Both the position numbers and the translations under genes were made by a program. The notes beneath the pieces were generated by a model. That model did not search any database, was not told the origin of the DNA, and worked only from the letters and a program-made list of their open reading frames with translations. DNA of 64,000 bases from contig CAJFNJ010000013.1 of the NCBI GenBank assembly GCA_904394705.1, forward strand, positions 43,078 to 107,077. Direction: 5' to 3'. Positions 49,840 through 58,838 of the stretch are shown here, one piece after another. Numbering within the stretch: the first letter of the stretch is position 1; each line of letters begins with the position of its first letter. The stretch comes from Avimicrobium caecorum (lineage in GTDB: Bacteria; Bacillota; Clostridia; Oscillospirales; Ruminococcaceae).

Positions 49840-51171
49840 TCAGCTGAGCAGGAACCGGGAGCGTACCTCCGATTCGGTGATGCTCAGTTCATGGTCGGTG
49901 GTGGGGATACTGGCTGTGTATTCAAAGATCCCCTTGGTTGCCAGCGTGAAGTAGACATCGGTGCTGAACTTATCCTGGTAGTCCTGATGGGAGCTGACCT
50001 TCAGGGTGAGCAGCACTGTCCCCGAGGAGTTGAGGTCGCCGTTATAGACCACAAACTGCCATTCGTTGGTCTCGGTGACCCGGCGCACTGTCACATTGTC
50101 CACCCAGTTGTCCGGCATGAGGAAGATATAGCCCATCTCCCGGTTGGATACCACCGAATAGGCGGGCAGCAGTTCTCCGTCATGGAGGTTCTGGTAGTCT
50201 ATGCGGTAGATATTCTCGTCCTCATCGCTGGAGGAATATCCCGGCATCAGGGTGGAAATGGGAATATCAATGATGCCGTCGCCGTTATAGTCCTGGCAGG
50301 TGAGCTCGGACGGACGGACCGTCTGGTCATAGAGGCTGTCCGCTGCCTCCTCTTCGTCATCGCCGGTTTCAGCCGCTGTGACAACCTCCATATTGAAGCC
50401 GTCCAGCACCACAATGTCGGTGGCGGCGGAGGAAGAACTGATGAGCTCGTCCACATAGATGGCGGTGTCGCCGTCCAGGGTCTTGCCCAGGGTCAGGCCG
50501 GTGAAGTCAATGGCACGGCTGCTGAGAATGGTCTCGTCCCGGGCAATGACCCGGCTGCCCGCCCGCCGGACAATCTGGATGGACGGGTCACGGCTGCTGG
50601 CCCAGCCAAGCAGCACCATTTCACTGTAACCGTCCTCGTTGATGTCCATGAAGTAGAGCCGGTCGCCGGCGCCGCTGAACAGATTGGACAGCGTCCCCTT
50701 TTCATAGGAGTAGATCTCGATGTCCAGTTCGGTGCGGCCCCGGTCCTTCCAGCTGATGATGAGGTCATTACGGTCCAGGGTGGAGATGGTCGCCAGATCC
50801 ACCGTGTAGATGTCATCACCGGCGCCAGCCATATCATAGACCGATTCCCATTCGCCCTGGTCGTTCTGATCCAGGATATTCATGCGGATGGTGTCGGTGC
50901 CGGTGAGCTGGTAGAACACCACCGCCTCATTGGAGGACTCATCGTCCAGATTGCACAGAATGTAGGCGGAGCGGTTCTCGCCGGAGACGGGATATTTCAG
51001 GGTGAAGTCATCGGTGCCCAGTCCCCGCTCCAGCGCCTCTGCCAGGGCAGCCTGGTCAGGGCTGAGCTTGGGGGGCTCGAGCAGGTCTTCGGTATTGGCA
51101 GGGACCATACTGCAGGAGGAGAGCAGCCCGGTGAGCAGGCAGACCCCCAGCAAGGCCAGGACAGGTTTCAT
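49840..51171 (-). CDS. Lipoprotein with FG-GAP/VCBS-like repeats
   Basis: A 443-residue protein with a lipoprotein signal peptide (MKPVLALLGVCLLTGLLSSC, lipobox LSSC). The mature part contains calcium-loop-like repeats such as FMDINEDGYSEMVLLGW and CQDYNGDGIIDIPIS, which suggest a beta-propeller related to VCBS/FG-GAP repeats. It should lie on the outer face of the membrane. Located 78 bases upstream of the response regulator gene on the same strand, so a sensory or envelope link with the two-component system is possible, without proof. Confidence 0.83.
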   Translation of the reverse strand: MKPVLALLGVCLLTGLLSSCSMVPANTEDLLEPPKLSPDQAALAEALERGLGTDDFTLKYPVSGENRSAYILCNLDDESSNEAVVFYQLTGTDTIRMNILDQNDQGEWESVYDMAGAGDDIYTVDLATISTLDRNDLIISWKDRGRTELDIEIYSYEKGTLSNLFSGAGDRLYFMDINEDGYSEMVLLGWASSRDPSIQIVRRAGSRVIARDETILSSRAIDFTGLTLGKTLDGDTAIYVDELISSSSAATDIVVLDGFNMEVVTAAETGDDEEEAADSLYDQTVRPSELTCQDYNGDGIIDIPISTLMPGYSSSDEDENIYRIDYQNLHDGELLPAYSVVSNREMGYIFLMPDNWVDNVTVRRVTETNEWQFVVYNGDLNSSGTVLLTLKVSSHQDYQDKFSTDVYFTLATKGIFEYTASIPTTDHELSITESEVRSRFLLS

Positions 51172-51207
51172 CGGGACAGTTCCCTCCTTTCCGGTTGCGC
51201 CGGGAAA

Positions 51208-51720
51208 TTACCAGCGGTTCTCGTGAATCTTATCGGGCTCTACCCGGTCGAGGGTTTCCTTTTCCTCGGCGGGCATGCCCAGAACGATGAGCGAATAGGC
51301 CTTGATGTGCTCCGGCAGGCCGAGCAGTTCCCCGAAGGACTGCTGACGCTCGGTGTGGTCCACACCGCACCATACGGCGCCGACCCCCAGGCTGTGGGCA
51401 GCCAGCAGGATATTCTGGGTGGCAGCGGCACAGTCGTCCATGTAGAACGGCCCGGATACTGACTCGTCCCCGCAGACGATGATGGCCCAGTCCGCCTGGG
51501 GCAGCATCTTGGCATAGGGGTGCAGGTCGGAGAGCTTCTGCATGAGCTCCCGGTCGGTGATGGATACGAAGTGGAACGGACGGCGGTTCATGGCGCTGGG
51601 CGCATAGAAACCGGCTTCCAGGATGGCACGGCGGACCGGTTCAGCGATGGGCTCACCGGTGTATTTGCGAATGCTGCGGCGGGATCGGATCGCGTCGAGC
51701 ACAGGATTGTTTTCCAGCAT
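51208..51720 (-). CDS. Nitroreductase family protein
   Basis: A 170-residue FMN-dependent oxidoreductase: AIRSRRSIRKYTGEPIAEPVRRAILEAGFYAPSAMNRRP at the N-terminus, then a C-terminal LLAAHSLGVGAVWCGV and SLIVLGMPAEE. Nitroreductases reduce nitro compounds or quinones with NAD(P)H; the true substrate is unknown. The start at 51720 follows a GAGGTG; a much longer in-frame reading upstream is low-complexity and rejected. Confidence 0.9.
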   Translation of the reverse strand: MLENNPVLDAIRSRRSIRKYTGEPIAEPVRRAILEAGFYAPSAMNRRPFHFVSITDRELMQKLSDLHPYAKMLPQADWAIIVCGDESVSGPFYMDDCAAATQNILLAAHSLGVGAVWCGVDHTERQQSFGELLGLPEHIKAYSLIVLGMPAEEKETLDRVEPDKIHENRW

Positions 51721-51796
51721 AAAGCGCACCTCTTTCTTATGGTATTCCCGATGAAGGCCCCGGAGGGGGTGCCCGCAGTCAGGAGTCAAAAATCTG

Positions 51797-51851
51797 CTAT
51801 ATAGCGAAAAAACTACTATATAGATTATATCAAACCGGGCGGCTGTGTCAA
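51797..51851 (-). promoter_or_regulatory. Promoter and twin CTATATAG operator of the nitroreductase gene
   Basis: On the minus strand TTGACA (51851-51846), 16-base spacer, TATAAT (51829-51824). Two copies of the 8-base palindrome CTATATAG (51816-51823 and 51797-51804), 19 bases apart, follow at the transcription start, a typical place for a repressor. No matching regulator was identified. Confidence 0.55.
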
Positions 51852-51910
51852 TGAAAAACGGCTGTCTGGAAAAGGACGGCAGAGGAGGAAAAATGGTGGA
51901 AATCCCAGTA

Positions 51911-51945
51911 AAAAAGCCGTCCGGACCAGCCGGACGGCAGATGAA
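51911..51945 (-). terminator. Terminator of the 52 kb lipoprotein gene
   Basis: On the minus strand GCCGTCCGG / CCGGACGGC then TTTTTT. Confidence 0.9.
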
Positions 51946-51949
51946 AAAG

Positions 51950-52933
51950 CTAAGCCATAAGATTGGACATATACCGGAAGCTGCCGTCCTCCTGGGGACG
52001 CACCGACAGTACCCGGCTGCTGTCCGGCAGGGGCTCGCCGGTACAGGGATCGTACAGGCAGTAGCTGATGCGCAGCAGTTCCTCCTGCTCGTGGGCGGAC
52101 AGGACCCGGACCCGGGGAAGTTCCGCTTCATAGTCCCGTTCAAAGGTGTAGTGCATGCAGTCACTGGCATAGTCGAAGTCGTAGACGGTGTAGACCACCG
52201 CCCGGCGGTCGATGCCGTCAAAGTAGCGGGAGAGTGTCTCCACCAGGTAGTTCACCGGAATCCAGCCGTCGGGATAGGTCTCCCGGAAGGAGATCCCGTC
52301 CACGGCCCAGGCAATGTCCTCTGCCAGCATGAGCAGGTCACCGGCTTCCTCCGGGCTGCTCCAGGTCTTTTCCCCGATGGCAGTGGCGGCAATGGGTTTC
52401 AGATAGGTGTCATAGAGCTGGCGCAGCTCGGCGATGTTCCCGTAGAGCTCGGCGTCGTTCACCGCCCGGAAACCAAAGTCCTCGCCGCTGCCGGTCTGGG
52501 CGGTGAAGAACCCATAGCGGGTGAGCTGGGGCTCGGTGAGGGTATCGGTCTGTTCCGGTTCAGCGGAGGTGATCCAGTCCTGTGTTTCACTTCGGGAGAG
52601 GGTGATCTCCTCGCCGGTGTTTTTGCAGAGAATCCGGGTGCAGGCGGCGGTATCGCCTGAGCCGCTGAACTGGTACATCTCCACCGTGCCGCCCTTCTTG
52701 GCAAGGGAGGCGGTGGCTTCCTCTGCCATGGCCTTGGTGGTGATGGGTTCCTCCTCATAGCTGATCAGGCTGCCCGAATGGACCGCCTGCTGCCAGAGTT
52801 CACTCTGGGTGAGTTCTTCCGGCACCGGGGCAGCCAGCAGGGAGCTGTCCAGCAGTTCGCTGCCGGATTGGAAGCTGCAGGACGCCAGGAACAGACAGGC
52901 GGCAGCTGCCAGGGAAAGCAGACATCGTTTCAT
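51950..52933 (-). CDS. Putative lipoprotein of unknown function
   Basis: A 327-residue protein with a lipoprotein signal peptide (MKRCLLSLAAAACLFLASC, lipobox LASC). The mature part has helical and mixed segments (ELTQSELWQQAVHSG, AAELRQLYDTYLKPIAAT-like). The C-terminal style (DPCTGEPLPDSS, RPQEDGSFRYMSNL) is shared with other small lipoproteins in this window. No domain was recognised. GGAGG precedes the ATG; own terminator follows. Confidence 0.8.
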   Translation of the reverse strand: MKRCLLSLAAAACLFLASCSFQSGSELLDSSLLAAPVPEELTQSELWQQAVHSGSLISYEEEPITTKAMAEEATASLAKKGGTVEMYQFSGSGDTAACTRILCKNTGEEITLSRSETQDWITSAEPEQTDTLTEPQLTRYGFFTAQTGSGEDFGFRAVNDAELYGNIAELRQLYDTYLKPIAATAIGEKTWSSPEEAGDLLMLAEDIAWAVDGISFRETYPDGWIPVNYLVETLSRYFDGIDRRAVVYTVYDFDYASDCMHYTFERDYEAELPRVRVLSAHEQEELLRISYCLYDPCTGEPLPDSSRVLSVRPQEDGSFRYMSNLMA

Positions 52934-52955
52934 GGAATACCTCCGTAGATTCAGA

Positions 52956-52994
52956 AAAAAACGGCTGGCACCGGGGAGTTCCCGGCATCAGCCG
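52956..52994 (-). terminator. Terminator of the XRE regulator gene
   Basis: On the minus strand GGCTGATGCCGGG / CCCGGTGCCAGCC then TTTTTTT. Confidence 0.85.
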
Positions 52995-53037
52995 CGGCAT
53001 GGACAAAACTTATGCCTCCCACATCGGGGAGAGCCGG

Positions 53038-53727
53038 TTACCGGTCGCCGGGAACGCTTCCGGTCACAGCGGATTCGGCATTTTTCACCAGGCTGAGCAG
53101 CGAGGTGGCAAAGAGCGGATAGAGTTCACTCATCCGCTGGGTGGTGAGGGGTTCGGCGCCCTGATCCAGGTCGCCGCTCTCCACCAGGGCGGCAATATCA
53201 GCCTCCCGCAGCTGCATCACAGCATCGGCATAGCGGTCGGAGAGCACCCGGGGCAGCGAGAAGAGATTCTGCTGGTTCTTGGGATTGGCGGAATAGACCA
53301 GCCGGAACATCCGGTAGACCGACAGCATCAGGAATTCACTGACGGCAGTGATGAGCCGGCGGTTTCCGGTGCGTGCCATCTGGTCAAAGAGGATATTCAG
53401 CGAATTGGCAATGAGCTTCTTATTGAGGACCGGCAGGATACCGGCACTGCCCATGACATTTTCCTTACCGCCCATATCGGGTTCGGGGATCTCGTCCACC
53501 GAGAGGGTGGTGCCGTCCCGGTCCGCCGAGCGTCCCAGCAGGTAATCACAGGATACGCCATAGAAATCGGCGCATTTTACCAGAAAGCCCAGGCCGCATT
53601 CCCGGATGCCGTTTTCATAATGGGAGAGCAGCGCCTGGGAGATCCCCAGTTCAGCCGCAGCCTGTTTCTGGCTGATATTTTTTTCTTTGCGCAGCAGGGT
53701 GATCACACGGGAAAACTCGGATTTCAC
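53038..53727 (-). CDS. XRE-family helix-turn-helix regulator
   Basis: A 229-residue protein. Residues about 5-65 form a Cro/CI-type helix-turn-helix (VITLLRKEKNISQKQAAAELGISQALLSHYENGIRECGL). The remaining 160 residues are helical, without a recognised sensor domain. The start is GTG 53727 with GGAGGAGG upstream. A hairpin with T-run lies upstream of the start on the same strand (about 53790-53750), possibly an attenuator. Confidence 0.88.
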   Translation of the reverse strand: MKSEFSRVITLLRKEKNISQKQAAAELGISQALLSHYENGIRECGLGFLVKCADFYGVSCDYLLGRSADRDGTTLSVDEIPEPDMGGKENVMGSAGILPVLNKKLIANSLNILFDQMARTGNRRLITAVSEFLMLSVYRMFRLVYSANPKNQQNLFSLPRVLSDRYADAVMQLREADIAALVESGDLDQGAEPLTTQRMSELYPLFATSLLSLVKNAESAVTGSVPGDR

Positions 53728-53927
53728 GGCGCAGCCTCCTCCAGTGGTTGATTAAAAATCCGGCTATTCCCCAAAACAGCCGGCTTGTAATAAGAATTAT
53801 AAGCGAATTAAAACTGTTTGTAAAGTGGATTTCCCCGAATTGTTCAAGAATTTGTCGAGGAAAGTTCAGGAATCCCTTACAAAACCGTTGATAATTCCGG
53901 AAAATCCCATGGTATACTGGTTGAAGA

Positions 53928-53956
53928 TTGATTCACAGACGGATTTCGATTATACT
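53928..53956 (+). promoter_or_regulatory. Promoter of the histidine phosphatase gene
   Basis: TTGATT (53928-53933), 17-base spacer, TATACT (53951-53956). Confidence 0.65.
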
Positions 53957-54011
53957 TATGGTATATCTTCCGGCTGTCCGGCCGGACGCGTACAAAGGAG
54001 AATGAATCGAT

Positions 54012-54707
54012 ATGATCACCTATAAACTGCATCTGATCCGTCATGGACAGACCGAAGGCAATCAGAAGGGCCTGTTTGTGGGCCGGACTGATATGCCGGT
54101 CTCGGAAGAGGGATTTGATGAGCTGTCCCGGCTGCGGGATACCTATGAATATCCCCGGGTAGGAGCGGTCTACACCTCACCGCTGCGCCGCTGCATCCAG
54201 ACAGCGGAGTTCCTCTATCCGAACAATATGCTCACGGTGGTGGACGACCTGCAGGAGATGGACTTCGGCGAGTTTGAAGGCAAGTCGGTGGCGGAACTGG
54301 AGGACAATGAGGACTTCGGACGCTGGCTGGCGGATTCCGCCCACAATGCGCCTCCCGGAGGAGAAACCGGCCTGCAGATGGCAGAACGCCTGATGAAGGC
54401 GCTCAGTGAGATCTTTGCCCACATGATGCAGAACCGCATCACCAGTGCGGCAGTGGTCACCCATGGCGGTGTGATCATGACCCTGCTCACCGCCTTCGGC
54501 TATCCCAAGCGGGAGCTGGGCAGCTGGAGTGTGGAAAACGGCAAGGGCTATACCATTCTGATGTCGCCGCAGATGTGGATGCGGGACAACAGCTTCGAGA
54601 TCTATGATACTGTGCCGTCCATGCTGGAAGAAGGGGACAACCGTTGGGATACCCGCAGCTGGGCCATGGATCTGGAGGATCTGGAAGACCTGGAGGACGA
54701 GGAATAA
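54012..54707 (+). CDS. Histidine phosphatase (phosphoglycerate mutase-like)
   Basis: A 231-residue histidine phosphatase with LHLIRHGQTEGN (catalytic RHG), TSPLRRCIQTAEFL, FGEFEGKSVAEL and VVTHGGVIMTLL (second His). Related members dephosphorylate cobalamin precursors, sugar phosphates or glycerates; the substrate here is unknown. The acidic tail (MDLEDLEDLEDEE) is unusual. AAAGGAG (53994-54000) precedes the ATG. The DUF975 gene follows on the same strand. Confidence 0.9.
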   Translation: MITYKLHLIRHGQTEGNQKGLFVGRTDMPVSEEGFDELSRLRDTYEYPRVGAVYTSPLRRCIQTAEFLYPNNMLTVVDDLQEMDFGEFEGKSVAELEDNEDFGRWLADSAHNAPPGGETGLQMAERLMKALSEIFAHMMQNRITSAAVVTHGGVIMTLLTAFGYPKRELGSWSVENGKGYTILMSPQMWMRDNSFEIYDTVPSMLEEGDNRWDTRSWAMDLEDLEDLEDEE

Positions 54708-54818
54708 AATTCCTCCGCCGCGGGGGAAAAGACGCATAAACCGCGGGTTCTGCTGCCCATACTTTCCAGAGAAACACAAAAGGGGCAGCAGTATGACTGG
54801 CAAAGGAGATTTCTGTGT

Positions 54819-55682
54819 ATGAACTATCTGAATGAGATGATCCGGCGCAACACCCGGGATATGCTCCGGCGCAACTGGGGTAAGGCAGTGGCGCTCACGG
54901 TGACCGTGATGGCAGTGCTGCTGCTGGGGTCCATGCTGGAGAGCGCCATCGGCGGGCTCACCGGGACCTATGGGCTGGGAACGCTGCTCACCATCTACCG
55001 CAGCAGTCTTTCCGCCCTGACTCCGGCCCGTCTGGCAGCGTCCACTGCCCTGACCCTCAGTGTGGGGCTGGTGGAACTGCTGCTGCTCTGTCCGCTGCTG
55101 CTGGGTATCTCGGAATGGCTCACCGGCCTGAGCTACGGCATCTGCGAAAACGATATGGGTTCGGTGTTCCGCCATTACCGCAGCCCCCGCCGGTTCTTCC
55201 GGGCAGTGTGGCTCTATCTGAATATCGCGGTGCGCAGCTGGCTCTATACCACCCTGCTGCTCCTGCCCGGCAGCCTGATGATCGGCGCCAGTGAGCTGTT
55301 TACCCGGGGAAACCCCAGCTCCCTGGACCGGATCATGGCAGTCATGGGCATGGCAATGGGCGTCTGCCTGCTGATCCTCGGCGGCATCACCGCCTGGATC
55401 TTCACCCGGCGGTATTCCCTGGCGCCCTATCTGGTGATCCGTCAGGACAGCCTTACCGCACGGCAGGCCATCCGGAAGTCCATCCAGGCCACCCGCGGCT
55501 TCAAGACCAGCTATGCCTGGTTCCAGTTCAGCTTCATTGGCTGGTGGCTCTTCTCGCTGTTCATGCTGCCGCTGTTCTACACCATTCCCTATGTGTGGGG
55601 CGGCAACGCACTCTATGCCCGTACCCTGTTGGAAGCCCGGCGGGTGATCCCCCGTCCCGGCGAAGCAGCCCAGCCCGCCTGA
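54819..55682 (+). CDS. DUF975-like integral membrane protein
   Basis: A 287-residue protein with about six hydrophobic segments. NTRDMLRRNWGKAVALTVT at the N-terminus and LAPYLVIRQDSLTARQAIRKSIQATRG with the following FSFIGWWLFSLFMLPL are in the style of the DUF975 family. Function unknown. AAAGGAG precedes the ATG. A short stem (CTGCTGCCC/GGGGCAGCAG) lies in the 111-base gap before it. Confidence 0.8.
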   Translation: MNYLNEMIRRNTRDMLRRNWGKAVALTVTVMAVLLLGSMLESAIGGLTGTYGLGTLLTIYRSSLSALTPARLAASTALTLSVGLVELLLLCPLLLGISEWLTGLSYGICENDMGSVFRHYRSPRRFFRAVWLYLNIAVRSWLYTTLLLLPGSLMIGASELFTRGNPSSLDRIMAVMGMAMGVCLLILGGITAWIFTRRYSLAPYLVIRQDSLTARQAIRKSIQATRGFKTSYAWFQFSFIGWWLFSLFMLPLFYTIPYVWGGNALYARTLLEARRVIPRPGEAAQPA

Positions 55683-55698
55683 TTCTTTCCGATATGCA

Positions 55699-55746
55699 GA
55701 ACACCCCCGACCACCCGTTCCGAACGGGCAGCCGGGGGTGTTTTTT
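55699..55746. terminator. Terminator between convergent genes
   Basis: ACACCCCCG / CGGGGGTGT stem followed by TTTTTT. Confidence 0.88.
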
Positions 55747-55758
55747 ATCTGCCGGGGA

Positions 55759-56397
55759 TCAGAGCCCCAGTTCCTCACCGATGAGAAAGACATGGATGCG
55801 TCCGGCAGGACGGCAGGCCCGGGTGAGCAGGATCTGGTTGCAGATGCAGTCCGGGCTCAGGCAGTTGTGGCAGAGGCCGTCCGCGGCACAGGGGGTCTTT
55901 CCGCCGAACCGCAGGGCATTGGCCGGGGCGGCAGTGTTCCGGGCCCGGCTCACCGCTGTTTCGGTGGTGGGCTGGATCTTGCCGGCACTGCACAGCACCA
56001 GCACCTGCTTCGGCCCGAAACAGAGCGCCGCCAGACGGTTGCCGGTGCCGTCGATGTTCACCAGCACCCCTTCCGCCGAGATGGCATTGGCACTCATCAG
56101 ATACCAGTCGGAGAGCAGTCCCTGCCGGTGCAGTTCTGCCCGCTCCTCCGGGGTCTTTGCCAGATCCCGGTCGATCACCTTCCAGTTCCCGGCGTGAACC
56201 GCCTCGGTGAGCCCCATGTCCCGGATGGTGGCGGAACCGCCCCAGGCCACCGTGCAGCCCTCGGGCAGCAGCCGCAGCGCCGCGGCCTTTGCCTCCTCGG
56301 CGGTGGCAAACCACTCGGCCTCAAAGCCCCGGCGGCGCAGCTGGGTGATGGTCGCCCGGGCCAGCTGTTCATAATGTTTCTGCATCAGTTCCTGCAT
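55759..56397 (-). CDS. LUD domain protein (LutC/YkgG-like)
   Basis: A 212-residue protein of the LUD family, related to lactate-utilisation subunits. Signs are VAWGGSATIRDMGL, WYLMSANAISAEGVLVNIDGTGNR and a Cys-rich tail (CAADGLCHNCLSPDCICNQ) that could bind a metal cluster. It stands alone, without lutA or lutB, so lactate oxidation is not implied. Ribosome binding site GGAG is present. Confidence 0.88.
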   Translation of the reverse strand: MQELMQKHYEQLARATITQLRRRGFEAEWFATAEEAKAAALRLLPEGCTVAWGGSATIRDMGLTEAVHAGNWKVIDRDLAKTPEERAELHRQGLLSDWYLMSANAISAEGVLVNIDGTGNRLAALCFGPKQVLVLCSAGKIQPTTETAVSRARNTAAPANALRFGGKTPCAADGLCHNCLSPDCICNQILLTRACRPAGRIHVFLIGEELGL

Positions 56398-56475
56398 AAC
56401 AGGGTCGCTCCTTTCAGTCCTTTTTCTCTATTGTAGCATGGGCTGTCCCGGCTGCAAAGCGTTTTCCCCATAAAA

Positions 56476-56512
56476 CAGGAAAAGCAGTACAGCCGGACGG
56501 CCATACTGCTTT
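56476..56512 (-). terminator. Terminator of the DUF4358 gene
   Basis: On the minus strand AGCAGTA / TACTGCT stem with TTTT tail. Confidence 0.8.
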
Positions 56513-56530
56513 CCATAAGGGAGGGATTTT

Positions 56531-57199
56531 TTACTTGGCGTTCAGGGTATCGCTGATGGACTGGTAGATGGCATCGGAATTTTCACCCATCACCATAACC
56601 ACATAGCCATTGATGGTCTCGCACTTGGCGTTCTTGGCAATGGCATACTGATCCTGGAGGTAGGTTTCAAAGTTCTTCTGCTGCAGTTCTACAAAGTTCT
56701 GGCAGGCAGAGAGAACGGTCTCCTCCTTGCCCTCAGCCGGCTTGATGAGAGCCATGCCGTAGGCACGCACATTGATCAGCGAAATGGACAGGGCACCGGC
56801 TTCAATATCCTCAGCGGAAAGGCCCAGGGTCTCGAAGATCATCTGGGAGGAACGGGCAGTGCCTTCAGCCTGCTGGAAGGCTGCGATCTCCTCAGCGGTG
56901 AAGCCCTTCTCAGTGAGAGTGGCGTCGATGTCCTCATAGGGCAGAGCATTGTACTCCTCCATGAAGGTGTTGGCCTCGTCCTCGCTCATGCCCTTGTTGG
57001 CGGTGAGCCAGTCGATGGCGGCATTCAGCGAATCGGTGGTGATGACCTCCGCCATACCATCGGAATTCTCCGAAATAGCCGAGGACAGGATCTGGGACAG
57101 CTCTTCAGTGGTATACTCCTTGGTCTCCGGAGCGTTGGAGCAGGCTGCCAGCGAAAGGGTCAGTACGGCTGCCAGAGCAGCGGAAAGCAGTTTTTTCAT
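56531..57199 (-). CDS. DUF4358 lipoprotein
   Basis: A 222-residue lipoprotein (MKKLLSAALAAVLTLSLAAC, lipobox LAAC). The C-terminal 100 residues match the DUF4358 style seen in Clostridia: VRAYGMALIKPAEGKEETVL, a run of Gln/Asn-rich helix (ACQNFVELQQKNFETYLQDQY) and ETINGYVVMVMGENSDAIY. Function unknown. ATG 57199 has AAGGAG upstream; an earlier in-frame start at 57256 is not supported. Confidence 0.82.
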   Translation of the reverse strand: MKKLLSAALAAVLTLSLAACSNAPETKEYTTEELSQILSSAISENSDGMAEVITTDSLNAAIDWLTANKGMSEDEANTFMEEYNALPYEDIDATLTEKGFTAEEIAAFQQAEGTARSSQMIFETLGLSAEDIEAGALSISLINVRAYGMALIKPAEGKEETVLSACQNFVELQQKNFETYLQDQYAIAKNAKCETINGYVVMVMGENSDAIYQSISDTLNAK

Positions 57200-57326
57200 G
57201 AGAATGAACTCCTTGTTTTTTGATAAATTTGGTTTGTGTACCCAGCCGGCAGACATTTACTGACCGGCTGCATTACAATAGTGTACCCGATGGGCGAAAT
57301 TATTGCAAGGGCAGGACAGAGTTTTT

Positions 57327-57355
57327 TTGACCGGGCTGGGCGGCAGGGATAAAAT
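57327..57355 (+). promoter_or_regulatory. Promoter of rmuC
   Basis: TTGACC (57327-57332), 17-base spacer, TAAAAT (57350-57355). Confidence 0.7.
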
Positions 57356-57400
57356 ATGCTACAATGGGAACAGATTTTTTGAAGAAGGGGTGGGAAGGAG

Positions 57401-58762
57401 ATGGAATATCTTCTCTATCTGCTCACCGGGCTGACAGCGGTGCTGCTGGTGCTGGTGATTCTTTTGCTGGTGCGGCAGAACCGGACCGTCCGGGACCAGG
57501 AGGCGGAATTTGACCGCCTGGCTGAGGAGCTGCGCCGCCAGCAGACGGTGAGCGCTGGGGAACTGAGCCGGCTCAAGATGGAACTGGATGACTCAGTGGG
57601 CCGCAGCACCGAACGGATGGCCAAGGTGCTCACCGACAACCAGCGGCTGATGCAGGAAGTGACAGCGGAACAGCTCAGCCGTCTGGACCGGCGGTTTGCG
57701 AGCTTTGCCATGGAGAACGAACAGAAGCTGGAGCAGGTGCGCCAGACCACCGAACAGCGGCTTCTGGCCATGCAGCGGCAGAACGCCGAAAAGCTGGACG
57801 AGATGCGGGGCGTAGTGGACGAAAAGCTGCAGCGCACCCTGGAGGAGCGCATGACCCAGTCCTTCCGGCTGGTGAATGAGCGGCTGGAGCAGGTCTATAA
57901 GGGCCTGGGCGAGATGCAGACCCTGGCAGCCGGTGTAGGCGACCTCAAGAAGGTGCTCTCCAATGTCAAGACCCGGGGCATTCTCGGGGAGATCCAGCTG
58001 GGCTCCATTCTGCGGGAGATCCTGGCCCCGGAACAGTATGATGAGAATGTCGCCACCCGTCCGGGCAGCCGGGAGCGGGTGGAATTCGCGGTGAAGCTGC
58101 CCAACCTGGACGGGAGTTTTACCTATCTGCCCATCGATGCCAAGTTCCATGGCGATGCCTATGCCCAGCTCCGGGACGCCTATGAGAGCGGGGACGCCGC
58201 GGCAGTGGATGCGGCAGCGGCAGTGCTCACCGCCCGGGTGCGGCAGTCCGCCAAGGATATCCATGACAAGTACATCGACCCGCCGCACACCACCGAATTC
58301 GGTATCCTGTTCGTGCCCTTCGAGGGACTCTATGCCGAGCTGGTGAACCGGGGCATGGTGGAGGTGCTCCAGCGGGACTATATGATCAACATCGCCGGCC
58401 CCAGCACCATGGCGGCACTGCTCAACAGCCTGCAGATGGGCTTCCGCAGTGTGGCGATCCAGCGCCGGAGCAGCGAGGTCTGGGAGGTGCTGCGGGCAGT
58501 GCGCACCGAGTTCGAGAGCTTCGAGAAGGTGCTCACCCTCACCCAGAACCGGCTGGATCAGGCTTCCCGGGAGCTGGACAAGCTGGTGGGCGTGCGCACC
58601 CGGCAGATCCGCCGGCGGCTCAAGGACGTGGAGACCCTGGACAGCTCCACCGCCCGGGAGATCCTGGAACTGGACGAGCCGGAGGAATACACCGCCCTGC
58701 CGGAGCCGGAAGAGCCCGACCGGGCAGCAGACTCGGACACCCCTGTCCCGGACGGGGAATGA
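57401..58762 (+). CDS. rmuC: DNA recombination protein RmuC
   Basis: A 453-residue protein: an N-terminal membrane helix (MEYLLYLLTGLTAVLLVLVI), a long coiled coil (about 30-170) and the RmuC nuclease-like domain with KTRGILGEIQLGSILREILAPEQY, YLPIDAKFHGDAY and the IGFRS-like LNSLQMGFRSVAIQRRS block. RmuC limits inversions and rearrangements in E. coli. The C-terminal tail is acidic and disordered. The gene has a promoter and a terminator of its own. Confidence 0.94.
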   Translation: MEYLLYLLTGLTAVLLVLVILLLVRQNRTVRDQEAEFDRLAEELRRQQTVSAGELSRLKMELDDSVGRSTERMAKVLTDNQRLMQEVTAEQLSRLDRRFASFAMENEQKLEQVRQTTEQRLLAMQRQNAEKLDEMRGVVDEKLQRTLEERMTQSFRLVNERLEQVYKGLGEMQTLAAGVGDLKKVLSNVKTRGILGEIQLGSILREILAPEQYDENVATRPGSRERVEFAVKLPNLDGSFTYLPIDAKFHGDAYAQLRDAYESGDAAAVDAAAAVLTARVRQSAKDIHDKYIDPPHTTEFGILFVPFEGLYAELVNRGMVEVLQRDYMINIAGPSTMAALLNSLQMGFRSVAIQRRSSEVWEVLRAVRTEFESFEKVLTLTQNRLDQASRELDKLVGVRTRQIRRRLKDVETLDSSTAREILELDEPEEYTALPEPEEPDRAADSDTPVPDGE

Positions 58763-58774
58763 TCCCAGACAGAA

Positions 58775-58817
58775 CAGAAAAACCGGCACTTCCATGCAGG
58801 GGCGCCGGTTCTTTTTA
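58775..58817. terminator. Terminator between convergent rmuC and acetyltransferase genes
   Basis: AAAACCGGC / GCCGGTTCTTTTT around a 14-base loop. Confidence 0.85.
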
Positions 58818-58838
58818 TGATGGACAGTCAGCGTCGGA

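Noticed and set aside
49057..51462. Long plus-strand open frame of about 800 codons
   Set aside because: It runs antisense to the response regulator and lipoprotein genes, which have family matches and ribosome binding sites.
51720..52221. N-terminal extension of the nitroreductase
   Set aside because: The added residues are low-complexity Thr/Ser/Pro/Arg, overlap the lipoprotein gene, and would ignore the promoter and operator at 51797-51851.
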